A stretch of DNA of 64,000 nucleotides from positions 4,412,972 to 4,476,971 of the forward strand of contig NC_045146.1 of assembly GCF_008831285.2 (NCBI RefSeq), written 5' to 3'. The DNA comes from Nymphaea colorata (Eukaryota; Streptophyta; Magnoliopsida; Nymphaeales; Nymphaeaceae). The notes under the pieces are model-generated. The model was not told the origin of the DNA, did no database searches, and saw only the letters and a program-made list of their open reading frames with translations. This document shows, in pieces, positions 20,258 to 31,494 of the stretch. How positions within the stretch are numbered: the stretch's first letter is position 1; each line of letters opens with the position of its first letter. Position numbers and translations under genes: made by a program.

Positions 20258-20406
20258 AAGTAAACATCTTCAAAGTCCAACAACCTTGAAATATCCATCT
20301 ACAATTTAACATGAAGAAGAAATGTTAATAAAAAATAACAGGTGCTTGTCTGCATGGAATACTAAACATTAATTAAAAAAAATTACCATGATAATCATGC
20401 ATTGGA

Positions 20407-22320
20407 TTAACTTTGCTCGTCAGAATTGTGCTCTGCATCATGAGAACTATAACACATGTTAATTTAAGCACACTATTATGCTAATATGTAAAATAAATTA
20501 GATTGAACTATGAACATCTTACATTTCACCCAAGTTGTGTGCATCACGAATCCAACTCTGTGTGCAGATTAATGATTCCACATTTTCAGGAGTAGTTGAG
20601 CATCGATAATCATTAAGAATTCTTTCTTCTCTATTGAATGCAGATTCTGAAGCAACTGGAGATACAATAATGACTAATACATCTCGAGCCATCTTTGCTA
20701 CAATTTTATACTTACTTTCATTTGTCTTCCATCAAGATAATATGTTGAAGTTTGTATTATGTGCAATTTCTTCCACTGGATCAATCAAATATTTGTCTAG
20801 ATCTGTGTGAGCCACTATAGGAGATAGAGCTGAAGTATGCTTTGAATCCACATCTAGCCACACTTCTATACTCTTTTGTTGCAATCATGGTACTAGTGTA
20901 TGCATTGGCCCTTTGCATATTACTTGTGTCACTATCATACATGTTTTTGTATTCAACATGCAATTTATGAAGCATGTTCTCTACAACTTCATATTTTACC
21001 ATTGCATCTGGTTTATCTAAATCATAAAGCACATACTTTAAGTATAACAACTTGAACCTAGGATCCAAAACCACTACAAATGCAAAGAGAATATTGTAGC
21101 TCTTGAAGTATTTGTCAAATTTTTCTTGCATTTTGCAAATCAATGTCCTTATATGTTCATTTGATGTTCCATGATGCCTACGCAAATGATGGTAAATTGA
21201 TAAGACTTCTACAAAAACAATATTAGATGTTACCTGCTTAGAGGTGGACAATAGATTTGTTGCATCATAGAATACCTTTAAGAACTGGCATAAATAAGAT
21301 GCATGAGATCACTCATCCTCATAAGGCAAACATGCATAACTAGAATCACACAATGCCAAATGTTGGAAGACATTTTTGAATAACAATCCATCTTTCAACA
21401 TTGTAAATGGAGAATTCCATCGAGTAGGAACATCATAGTTTAAACTTTTTTTGTCATCCAAACCCTTGCCTTTACACATTGCTTGAAAACATGTAATCGT
21501 TTTGGTGATCCTCTTACATATTTGACACTGTCATGAACTTTTGAGATTGTATCAACCATATAATTCATACTATCTTGAACCATGAGATTTATAATATGTG
21601 CACCACAATGAATATGAAAGTATTTCTCTCTCAATAGAAATGAAATATTGTTTTTTCTTTCTAAGGTCCTTCTTAGTAAACTTATTCCACTATCATTTGC
21701 TGAACAGTTACCAGCAGTAATAGAACATAACTTCAATTGAATTTCCCACTTAGTAGTAATGCACTCTGATAAAATGTCATTTATACAAATTGCATTATGT
21801 GGTGGAGGCACATGTATAAAATTAAGTATATGGGAGTGCAATTGCCAATCTGTATCAATATATTGGGCTGTCAAGCATAAGTATCCTAATGTCTGTTGTG
21901 AGGACCACATGTCAAACGTCAACGAAACCCGCTGCACATGATTATTTAAAACTCCTTGATATCGTATTTTTTCATTCTTGAACATTGACTGAACCTCTTT
22001 TGTAAGTGTTTTGCTAGAAAATGGAACAAATCTTGAATTGCAAGCCTTTAGAATATCATTGTGATAATCATATTTTGCAAAACTGAAAGGAAGTCCATGG
22101 ATTATTGTACACTTAGCCATACATTTTCTTATAGCCTCCATATCAAATTTATGTAGACATAAAAAAGTTGTACCAGATTCACTAACTCCAACTGACAAAG
22201 TTTGTTGCTTTTCATGAGCAATCAGTCTTTTGGCACATGTATCACTCTGTTGTTTTAAACATTAGAACTATGTCCACCTAATCATTCTCCACAATGGTTG
22301 CATTTTACAAACTTGTTTCC
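20407..22320 (-). pseudogene. hAT transposase (BED zinc finger type), broken
   Basis: The enzyme would cut and move hAT elements. In the sense direction: a BED finger remnant (KCNHCG at about 22285-22305); a long open part at 22198-21440 with LTFDMWSS, the catalytic-core start; HCGAHIINLMVQD, a hAT hallmark; and VKYVRGSPKR. A second open part is at 21251-20781 (LDPRFKL-YLKY). The C-terminal dimerisation domain at about 20740-20520 reads KMARDVL-I-VSPVASESAFNREERIL and ICTQSWIRD. A plausible last intron (donor GTAAGA near 20518, acceptor TATAG near 20447) leads to a short acidic exon ending at 20407. Frameshifts and stops break it. Confidence 0.85.
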
Positions 22321-22810
22321 CCTATATTATACTAGTGTGAAGTCATTCCATACAATTGAAGTACTTTTCGACTTGGATTCAACTTCCTTTTTAGTAGATG
22401 AAAAATATTCATTTTCTTCCATATCTATCAATGTCATCGGACGATATTCTTCATTCCCCATGCTAGAAGACATAACTTACTATTTGAATGTAATTCAAAC
22501 AACTTAAACACATGAAATGATTCAACTTTTGAGCTGAAGAAAAGGCTAACAAGATTCATATGACATATGGTATGAAAGAAATGAAGTAAATTCGAGAAAC
22601 AGTGATAAATGCCTATCTAAGAATATCAAGTTTACATATATATTAAGATGACAACTTTTTCAGCTAAACCTACAAAAATTATATAAATGAACAAGTGGTG
22701 AACATATCAACAGCATTTGCATAGGCAAACAACCATTAGAGGGAGAGTTAAAAAATCCTAAAAACAAAGTAAGATAGAGCCCTAAAGCACAAAACACATG
22801 CATCGACAAG

Positions 22811-22811
<1 letters not shown>

Positions 22812-22876
<65 letters not shown>
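22812..22876. repeat. (TA)n microsatellite
   Basis: Uninterrupted TA run of about 65 bases. Confidence 0.95.
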
Positions 22877-22879
<3 letters not shown>

Positions 22880-25800
22880 GTAACTTTTCTAGTAAACCTT
22901 GTAAAATATATACATATTTAGATTCAAACTGGGACTAAATAGAATATTGAGCAACATCGTTGCTAACCTGGCGATTCCTTCAATTTCAGTCTAGAAGCTT
23001 TTCTCCAAGAAAGTTTAATTGTACTAACAATATATAGCAAAAGACAACCAGCAACAACTTCTGTTGAAATTTCAACAGCCAGCAGCCATTTTGATGATTT
23101 TTTCTTCATCACTTGGTCCTATCAAAATGTCAGGCCCTGTTTAAGTGCAAAATTGCAATTTCATCACAAACAATAAAAATTAAGAAAATGAAAGTTTCTG
23201 ATGCCTCTAAAAAAATTATAAAGTTGGATGCTGCCTTAAATCTTCACCAAGTGAGGACAATGATAAATGATGTCAAGAAAAGCTACAAAAGAAGTGTTGA
23301 AGATGCTTCATAACATAAATAAAAGGTTCCAAGAAACATATGCAAGAGATGCCCTAGAAGAAGTATGATCGGTTTAGTGGGGATCACAATACAAGCACTA
23401 TGTACTAAAGATAAGCGTGAGAACAAATACTCAGAAATGGATGTTAAAAACATACGGAAAACATAAACAATGACAAATAATGAATAAAAGAACATATAAA
23501 AGAATAAATTATGAGAAATTTGAGTTTTCTACTAACTTTCCTATAAGAACATCGATAAAAATGTTGAAATAAATGAAGCCTAAAAACACTCAAATGACAC
23601 TAAAAAACATTTTTTCCTGAAGAAAACACAAAAAATGCAAAAATAATGCAAGTGGTTAGACATCCATCCACTTGCAAAAATAAACCGAGCACACACAATA
23701 GCATGAAATGAAGCAAGGACAAAGTAAGATGTGACCAAATGCCCAATGATTAGTTCGAACGTTTAGACTATTGGAATCCGTTGCAAGTGGTTAGACATCC
23801 ATCCACCATCAGTCTGGACTTTGCTAAACAGAATCCTGGATTTAGGCATTTTTTCAGGATTCCAACATTTTTTTCCATTCCCCATACTAACAGTTCTAAT
23901 AAGACACCATTTATGTGAACCTTCATTCTAGCAGAAAAGCTCAAATCACGTCAAATGAACATCCAAGTATATTTTCCCAAGTTCAATAGAATCATATATC
24001 AAGTCAAATTTAACACGTTCACTACACAAAATGCCATATGAGAAAAAAAAAACTAATGGATATCACTTTCCTCCTGTTTCTTGTAATAGCAAGGGAAGAA
24101 GATATACTTGTGCCCTCAACGGAAAGAAATTACAAAAAGGAACAAATTTGGGGAGAACAAGTCAAGCAGTAACGGTTTCACCGTTGCACCCCCTTTCCTT
24201 CGTGAGTTGAGGCATGCAGTCTCATGACTTGTCATAGAATCCCCTCACATATAACACGACATGCAAAGGCCACTCAATGGCCACAATAACACATTCAATA
24301 GTCATATGCAATTCATACTTAAACACATCATTTACAATCACTTCATTCACACTCTTTTCATTTACATTAGCTTTAGTGAATTGACAATTCCTGTGGATGC
24401 AAACAAAGACACATGGTCATCACGGGCGACTACAGTCGGGAGACAACCTCTGTGGTGGCCCAAAACGATATGGATCCATTCACGTTGCAGTGAAAGAGCA
24501 CCCCTCCATGGATGTGTGAATTTCAAGGAGAGTTACTCAGCCTTCCTTAGGACACCTAGGTTAGGAAGGTGGGAGCCCAACACTCCAAGTACATCACACA
24601 ACGATATCCTGGAGTCTTGCACTGTCTGCGCTCTGAGCAGGCGAGACCAGTGGCGAAGGTGGGACATCTCCCAAACAAATTGCCACAACCCACTGACTTC
24701 TCATCTCTTATTTCTTTTTATTTATCATTATGAAAGCACATTCACAAAATGATCAGCTAGCTCATGAGGTTGGCTCACTTCGTGAGTGCACCAATACCTC
24801 CAATTGCATCCACACGAGGGCTACACATATAGTTAACATTCTTAGCTAGCCGTCATAACAATATAGGTACAACTATCCTTTAATTTCATTCATTTGTATT
24901 CATACCCACGACAATGCATGTGCAACATATCACAACATTCATATTAGTCACACACATTAATCACATCTTTCAAAACTTAGCCAAACTACAGAGAGCAGTT
25001 TGGATCTGTGATTGGCTCGTAGTTGTCCTAAGCAATTATCATTCTAGGATGCTTTCTAATGCATAATTGGGGTTGACGAGATACTCGACTTGATACCCCA
25101 CCTCATCTGTCCTAAGCAGTTATCATTTCTAGCATGCACATGCAATTGCATAGTAATTTTCAAAACAAAACTTATAGTAATTTTCAAAACAAAATTTATC
25201 TCATAACAATCCAACCACATACATACATTCACTCAATCACAACACTGTCATAGGATCCAGAGATCCTGAAAACATATGTTCAAAGATTGGCCCCAGGTAG
25301 AGATTTGCTTGGAATGACGCCATACCTGACGCACATCACCAAAATATCCAAAATGCCTCAAGCTTCAAGTCTTGCTACTCAAGGTCTACTCGACGTTCCC
25401 AGTGTACCTGCAACATAAGCAAGTAATAAGTTTCCTACTTGCTTCACTTTACATTCAATACAAGTATGAAATATAATCATTGAGGCAAAGGTCATCATCT
25501 CAAGAGGGTGTCGACGGGTAGTATCAACCCATAGAGCTCTCCAAGAGGTTTCTTCCCAACTCTTTGAGGTTCTGACCAAACGATTTAAGCTCTGAGCTTT
25601 CGATTCCACCACTCACTAATACATTTCTCACGCGCTTTCTTAGTTGAGGCGTCTACCCCGCAATTAAGCTTCCCAACATACGATGTATATGCACATCAAT
25701 AGAAGCATATTTCATGAGCTCGCTAGAACGGTCCTAAACCTTCTCAACATCATCAAAATCCTTATCATTCTTCGTAATCACTTCGTGTTCAAACTGCTAT

Positions 25801-25939
25801 AGTGTTCCTGGCAGTCACCTCAAGTGTTCGACTAAGCACCAATGCCAATGATTGCTCGCTGTTGTCGTCAACAACATGGCTCAATTGCTGGTAGGAGAGG
25901 GAAGATGGACTTCCCTAGCCGAAATCCAACCAAACAGTA

Positions 25940-26460
25940 GTAAATATGATGAGAATCAGCGAAAGAGAGATGAAAAGAGAGGTCTGCATGAGAAGGATGT
26001 TGTCAGCTGTGAGATAGGTGGTCATCCGATTGAGGGAGACATACTCACGACACGAGGACAGCAATGGGGAGAGGGAGAGGAGGTTGAAAATGAGAGAGAA
26101 AACATGAGAGATGTGAGTGGGAGAAGCAACACATGAGGGAGTGAGAGATTGAGGGAGAGAGGGAGTGCAGACCGAGAGGGAAGATGGATGGAGAGTGGTG
26201 AGGGAGAGAGGGCAGGTGCATGAGAAAAGGGAGCATGCAGAGAGGGAGAGTGTGGGCAGAGAGAGCATGGGCAGAGAGAGGCACTGAGGGAGACATAGAC
26301 AGAAGAGAGATAGGGGAAGACAGAGAGCAATAGGGACAAAGAGAGAGGTAGACTTTTAGCGAGAGAGGGACAAGGAGAAGAAGAAGAAGGAAGAAAGGAG
26401 AGGAAGGAGGAGAGAAGGAGAAGTTGAGAGGGCTCACCAGAGCGCCACCGCCGCTGCCCT
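25940..26460. repeat. GA-rich low-complexity tract
   Basis: Dense AGAGAGGGAGA-type sequence; the opposite strand gives artificial frames rich in L, S, P. Confidence 0.85.
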
Positions 26461-26671
26461 TCACCTCTGTCGCCGCTCTTCACTCTCTTCCGTTGCTGGT
26501 TTGCACTGCGTTGACCTCCCACCAACAAAACAAGATAGTGACAAAGAGGGAGACAGAGGGAAGGACGAGGGAGAAGAGCCCTCACGTCGGGCTCTCACAA
26601 AGGTGAGTTTCAGGTCTGGGTCTAGATGCGCTCTAGCCCAACCTGAAATAAAAAAACAAATGAGCATCACA

Positions 26672-26676
26672 TCGCC
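26672..26676. repeat. Target-site duplication TCGCC (right)
   Basis: Partner of 18926-18930. Confidence 0.75.
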
Positions 26677-27480
26677 TCTTGGCTATCTGTTTGTTATACC
26701 AAGCACTTGCCCATAACCAGGTTCTCGCCTCTTCTTGCACATTTTTAGGCTTTGCTTGAGTCGGGGAGTCTGTAACCTCATGCTGGTCATTTAGGGTAAG
26801 CACGCAACATGGGGGCTATCGTGATTGCACAACTTCACCCTGCTGCTCCTTGTCATGGCTTTCTACCGAGCGCTTGCCTATCGCATCACAACCATAGAAG
26901 GTGGAGCTTGTGACTTCAGCGCAGCTACTGCCCCACCAACCTTCATTTATCTGGGCTTGACCTTCATTGCAAACTGGCCCTCCTACTAGGTTGCTGCACT
27001 TCGGCAGTTGTGGCATGCAGCATGGTCCTGGACAGTCCAGCTCTTGTTGCAAGAGTCCCACCAAGTCTGGATCTCCTTCCCGTCGTGAGTTGTACTGGGT
27101 GGACGTCCTGCTGGTTGCGTTACCATATCCTGCACCTTAGGATATGAGTAATGGCAGCCTGTATTTTCCTTCAAGTTTTGAGCCAACTGCAGCCAATCTT
27201 TGACAACACAGTGACTGTCTTTTCGTAGAATAGAGTATTCATGCCAGCCATAGGAATCGCGGGTTGGATGGCGTTGCTCATCCACATCCCGCCAACCCAA
27301 CTCATGGTACACCATCTGGGTTAGGTTGTGACTCCGAGTCCTTAGAGCTTCCCAGTGCATGGAATCAGCTCTTCCATTGGCTTGGATTAGATCGTATAGC
27401 ATTTCATGCATCTCGTCCAACCATGCCTTTAGGACATCTTTTTCTGTTGTCATTTCTTTAATTTGAGCTGTGAGGTTTTT
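26677..27480 (-). pseudogene. Gag-like frame of long-LTR element (5' part)
   Basis: The protein is not recognised. A minus-strand frame is open from about 27490 to 26986, with the first ATG at 27453. It starts with a helical, leucine-spaced region (QIKNLTAQIKEM, then KAWLDEMHEMLYDLIQ) suggestive of a coiled coil. After a stop, a second frame (27064-26816) and a third short one ending in WYNKQIAK lead up to the TG...CA insertion. Beyond the insertion the 44-residue repeat frame follows. Position just after the PBS and orientation fit a gag gene, but no zinc knuckle is seen. Confidence 0.5.
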
Positions 27481-28257
27481 AATCTGTCTTAGTCGGCCAT
27501 GGTGCTAGATTTCCTCAGTTGTTTGCTTGAGGTTCAAGTATGGGAGACATGGAGGCAGTCTCCTTGCCTTTTCTCTTGTCCTAATTCAATGGCAGAACCA
27601 TATGGTATTCATGTTAGGGCTTTTATTCAAAAAAAAAAAAAAACCTTGGATGCAGACTGTGTTCGGGCAGGGACTTTCTGCTGAACTCAGTCTCGGCTGT
27701 TGTGGCAGCCCTTCAAACTCACACCACCACACCCTCCTGGTGTCGACGGCAGTGTGCTATCCCAAAATTTCTTGGTCAAGCGAGAGGTTGGCCTTCGACA
27801 ATGGAGATGAAGCTGGTGTTCGTCTATTGCCACACCTGCCTGGCATCTCGGCAGCTAGCTTTCACCCTTAGTCAGGTCCTAGCAAGGACCTGAATTGTTG
27901 CACTCTCCTGGTGCCTCGGCAACGCACCTAGGGTTTGGCGACCAAATGGTTGTGTGGAAAACACAGCCTAGTCCTTGTTAGGTTAAGCCAGTCTTTATTC
28001 GAGTAGAGTGCAGCCACAGGTCGGCTACCTTCTTCCGTTGGCCACAATGAGACGCACAGGACAAAACCCACAATGCGCAATCCTGTTGGTCTGTTAAAGG
28101 GGTACTATTTAGGATTTTCTTGAGATTTCTGCCAAACAGATTGCCATGCCTAAGGGTTCCAATAGTTATGTGACTCCCTACAAATTTTCAGCGGAGTCGG
28201 AGACCTACAACCCCGAGCACTTACCCTAGCTAAGTTCAAAGCTGGCACAGTTTGATT
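27481..28257 (-). other. Leader of long-LTR element
   Basis: About 780 bases between PBS and the gag-like frame. It includes an A13 run near 27630 on the plus strand. No conserved protein was recognised. Confidence 0.55.
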
Positions 28258-28271
28258 TGGCTCTAATACCA
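28258..28271 (-). other. Primer-binding site (tRNA-iMet type)
   Basis: The minus strand reads TGGTATTAGAGCCA, one base from the TGGTATCAGAGCCA that pairs with the 3' end of plant initiator tRNA-Met. It lies directly beside the right LTR and fixes the element orientation. Confidence 0.8.
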
Positions 28272-31116
28272 CTTTTTTGGTGTGTCCACTTGGCTGAGGC
28301 CCTGCCGAGGCCTACTGCAGCTGCTGACGAGAGACACCTCCCTAGACCCCACTAAAACCTGACGTTTTTACAAAGGGAGGTTAACTCCCAAAAACAATAC
28401 AAACCCAGCCAGACAGGATCTTGGCCTTACAACAATCACCAAGTTGGTATGAAGTCCCCAAGTCCCCTAACTATTGTACAATAGATATGGTTTAAGGCCT
28501 TGCAACTACAAGCAATACAAGAAGAACTGTCACAACTCACACATCATGCCGCTGGCCGGCTCAAACCATGCCTACGAACAAACTGTTGCCCTTATACCCT
28601 AGGTCAGGCTGAATATGGGTTTGGCTCAACCGGGGTCGTGCTCGAGTGTATTGAGCACTCCAAGGGTCCCTTTCGGCTGGTGTTAGGCTGCAGATTTCCA
28701 AGCAAACACACCCTCTCGCGTGTCTATAGGGGGTTTTAAGGGATCTCACCTCGGTAGCAGCAAGGTTCGAATATGCTCGGAAGGCACAGCCGGCTACAGT
28801 GCCCCTTTTACAGTTGTAGGCTGTAATGTAGCTCGGTAGAGGCAGAGTCTGATGCAGAAGATCTTGATGGTGCTGCACTACTGCGGCAAGGTGGCTTGCT
28901 ACTTAGGGAACCCATCCATGGTCAGTAGGGGCCGTTGGCAAGGACAAAACCTTAGCTATAGTGGTGCTAGGTCTCTGTAGGGTACAACAACAGTATGTCC
29001 TTCACCGCTCCTCTCCAATAGTGTTCATGCACATCAAGCAGTAGCCAACGAACAAAAATAGACTATGAAACCAAAATCAGATAAGTTCTTGCATTCATCG
29101 CACATGAATCTGACGAGGGTTTGATTAGTTGAAGTGAGTAGGGGGTAGATCTCTCAAGCGGCAGGCCCGACCCGATCAATTGGCAAAAGCCTTTCGGACG
29201 AGATGGCCTCCCTTGGCTAGCCTGTTGCCCTTTGAAGAAATGGTAGGTCTGCACACGCCTGGGCTCTTTGGAAAGCTGAGGATGTCAACTACCACGAGTG
29301 ACAGTCAGCGTGTCAAAGCCTTGGACCGTTGGAGCAACATTGGTTCGGGAATAGGGTTTATTCACAGGAGTTGCTGGCGGCGACTACCGAATAATATGGT
29401 TGGCTTTGCAGGCCTGTTGCTCTCTAGATACAGCTTGGATGTAAGTGGGCTATAGCTCGTTGGAACCAATAGATCTAAAGGAATCCAATGGTACCCTATT
29501 TACAACAACCCAATAGTGAAATGTTGAGTTATGGGTCGTGGAACGGAGGCGATGGTTCAGCTTCTGTGGGACAGGAACTGCACCTCGACGATGTACCTTC
29601 TTCTACAGATTTGGAGGCAAGCAATGCCCGACCCCAGCATTATCTGATGCTATTTGAAGACATCTGCTCCATGTTGATGAAGGAATGATGTCTGGTGGTG
29701 TGTTGGAGGACGCCGGTGGTGAAAGGACTGTGTTACAATGGATGAACATGAGGTCGTCGGTCAGTTGGGTGGCTAGACAGTTGCTGTAGCAAAGAACCAC
29801 TTTGTTGCTCCAAACACCTTGCCAAAACAGTAGGGAGAACCACGCCAAGCTGCTCCCATGGTTGTAGGGATTCTTTGCATCGTAGTGTACCCTGTTGCAA
29901 TGAAGAACCACGTCAAAGCAGCAAGGGAGGGGAGAGGGCCGGCCTATTGGAAAATCACACGAGGAAGGGGACTGCAACTCAAGAACTCCTTTGGTATTTC
30001 AATCAAAACTTGGCTGCCGCCAGTGAGAGAGGTTGTTGCGTAGCTACAAGGTGAGCTCTTTCTATAACACGAAATTAACAGAGATAACAAAAGCTAACCC
30101 TAACCCTAATCATCCTTAACTATTTAAAGGAGGTTTTGGGCGGGAATCCGAGTTGAGCCAGTTCAAAACGCGCCTCTAATCCACCCGTAGCCAATGAACA
30201 AATTTGCATGGGCCGGTTCTGGAGCGGATAGTCTGGTCATCCTTGTCACCGATCTTCTCTATAGAACATTCTAGAACTTTCTTCAACTAGGCACTGGGTG
30301 GGAAAAAGGTTGGATCTAGCTCCAAAAGGTCTACTCGACCCAGTTCATTAAAGAACCTGGATCAAGGCGGGAGGGGCGCGGGTTTTGGATCCACGTGCCC
30401 CAAGCTGGTGCCCCATCATGTGCAGATCTTGACAGACTTGGATCAAATGTGTTGGCTGGTGGGTCTGGTCTCATGAGATCCGAACATGGTGCGCTGGTTT
30501 CCCCCCCAACGCATGTCTTCTCCCTCTCGGCGTTATTGGATGAACCGCGTTGGGGCTAACCCTTGGCGGTAGGGGACTAGAGAGGCGACTGTGTAAACCT
30601 CCCTTGAGTGCCTGGGGCTGATTTGGCTAGCTGAGTGCTGGGTACATTACCTCGGGTTCCTTCAGCAATGTCTAGCTGAACCATGGGGATGGTCGAGCAG
30701 TCTTGGCTGGATGTGTTGACACGAATCCCTCTTGCTCCAAACGGTGATGGAGAGGCTGCTCTGCAAGCCTCTTGAGCAGCTAATCTTCCTTCGGCCCTAG
30801 CGAGTCACGTTCCTTACTTCAATGCCTGGCTAGGCAGTCCTGGGACACACCCGACTGGGGCAGCAGGGTGACCTAGGACACATTTGGGCTAGACGCTGGC
30901 GTGACTAGTTGGTGCTGTGGTGAGAGGCTGGCCACCATGCTCGTCTTTCACACGCCCCTTGTTTTAACCTCCCTAGGCGTGTGGAAGGGCTTGGGCGCTA
31001 AAGGGGATGTTGTCACCACTTTCTCGACAGTGGGTACTCGTCGGGTCTTGTCTCGTCGCCCGTGTGCTGCCGGCATCCATTGGCCATCCTAGCTTACTGG
31101 GGGTAGGGCCGCATCA
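28272..31116 (-). repeat. 5' LTR of long-LTR element
   Basis: 2,845 bp, homologous to 7610-10324. It is longer mainly because of insertions or the partner's deletions, for example around 30660-30730. On the minus strand it begins TGATGCGGCC. Confidence 0.75.
30094..30111. promoter_or_regulatory. Telo-box-like motif in 5' LTR
   Basis: Identical to 9388-9405 in the other LTR, in a block of good conservation. Confidence 0.4.
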
Positions 31117-31121
31117 CCTAG
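31117..31121. repeat. Target-site duplication CCTAG (right)
   Basis: Partner of 7605-7609. Confidence 0.55.
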
Positions 31122-31207
31122 CCGTGCCAAGCCGACTAGTGTTGTACCTGGTTGTGCCACGCGGACTAGTGCCGTACCTGGCTGCGTCCGCACCTCGCTG
31201 CGCCAGG

Positions 31208-31486
31208 TAAGCCTAGGCATTGGGTCGTGGTGCCGCCAGGTACCTGGTACTCGACCCGATAAGCCTGGGTGGGCCCGATAATGAGTTTCTTAAAAAAAAT
31301 TCATTTATTTTTATAATATTTTATTATAATTAATTATATTTATATAATTTTTTATTCAAAATATATTTTTAAATTTAATTGGGCCGGGCTTGGGTTTTCT
31401 GAGTTTGGCTGGGCCCGGGTTTTGGATGTTCGGCTAGCCCGTACCCGACTCATTATCCGGCAGGGCTGACCCAATGCCCAGGCTTA
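31208..31486. mobile_element. hAT MITE copy A, 279 bp
   Basis: The left end TAAGCCTAGGCATTGGGTC and the reverse complement of the right end, TAAGCCTGGGCATTGGGTC, match 18 of 19. The flanks GCGCCAGG (31200-31207) and GCGCCATG (31487-31494) form an 8-bp duplication with one mismatch, as expected for hAT. The GC-rich ends enclose an AT-rich core. There is no coding capacity. It belongs to the same family as 35052-35384. Confidence 0.9.
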
Positions 31487-31494
31487 GCGCCATG

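Larger units (their letters stand above)
19191..22330 (-). mobile_element. Degraded hAT transposon
   Basis: It contains a hAT transposase remnant on the minus strand. The left (3') end TAGGCTTGGGCATCGGGCC resembles the inverted termini of the two small elements at 31208 and 35052. Subterminal GGCCCG words and an 83-bp minisatellite follow. The right (5') terminus was not found and should lie beyond the zinc-finger remnant near 22320, so the end given is only the last recognised part. Confidence 0.7.
18931..26671. mobile_element. TG...CA insertion, probable solo LTR with nested hAT
   Basis: The segment begins TGTCACACCCCAACCC, a start common in LTRs of plant Ty3/gypsy elements, and ends GCATCACA. 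It is flanked by the 5-bp duplication TCGCC. The interrupted reading frame of the host element resumes across the two flanks, which independently supports both ends. No second copy of either terminus and no pol gene are present inside, so a solo LTR enlarged by a hAT transposon is the simplest reading. Gypsy origin is inference from the terminus only. Confidence 0.6.
22331..26671. other. Right part of TG...CA insertion, no genes
   Basis: Mostly AT-rich and non-coding. It holds a TA microsatellite and, near its right end, a long GA-rich tract. Short duplicated words occur around 23650/23780 (AAGTGGTTAGACATCCATCC) and 25030/25110 (GTCCTAAGCA). No protein domain was recognised; frames of 60-190 residues at 25.9-26.6 kb come from the GA-rich tract. 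The hidden 5' end of the hAT element should lie in its first part. Confidence 0.5.
7610..31116 (-). mobile_element. Long-LTR non-autonomous retrotransposon, nested host
   Basis: Two direct copies of a 2.7-2.8 kb sequence bound this region. The right copy is preceded on its left by a 14-nt tRNA-Met-type PBS (minus strand). The left copy is followed on its right by a polypurine tract (minus strand). The element therefore lies on the minus strand with its 5' LTR on the right. Removing the copia insertion and the TG...CA insertion leaves about 9.7 kb with 4.1 kb of interior. No reverse transcriptase, RNase H, protease or integrase motif is seen there, only decayed gag-like frames. This is the pattern of LARD or TR-GAG type elements that depend on another element's enzymes. 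LTR similarity looks roughly 85-90% by eye, so it is old. Confidence 0.75.

Noticed and set aside
26022-26585. 187-residue Leu/Ser/Pro-rich minus-strand frame
   Set aside because: Complement of a GA-rich low-complexity tract; composition alone explains it.
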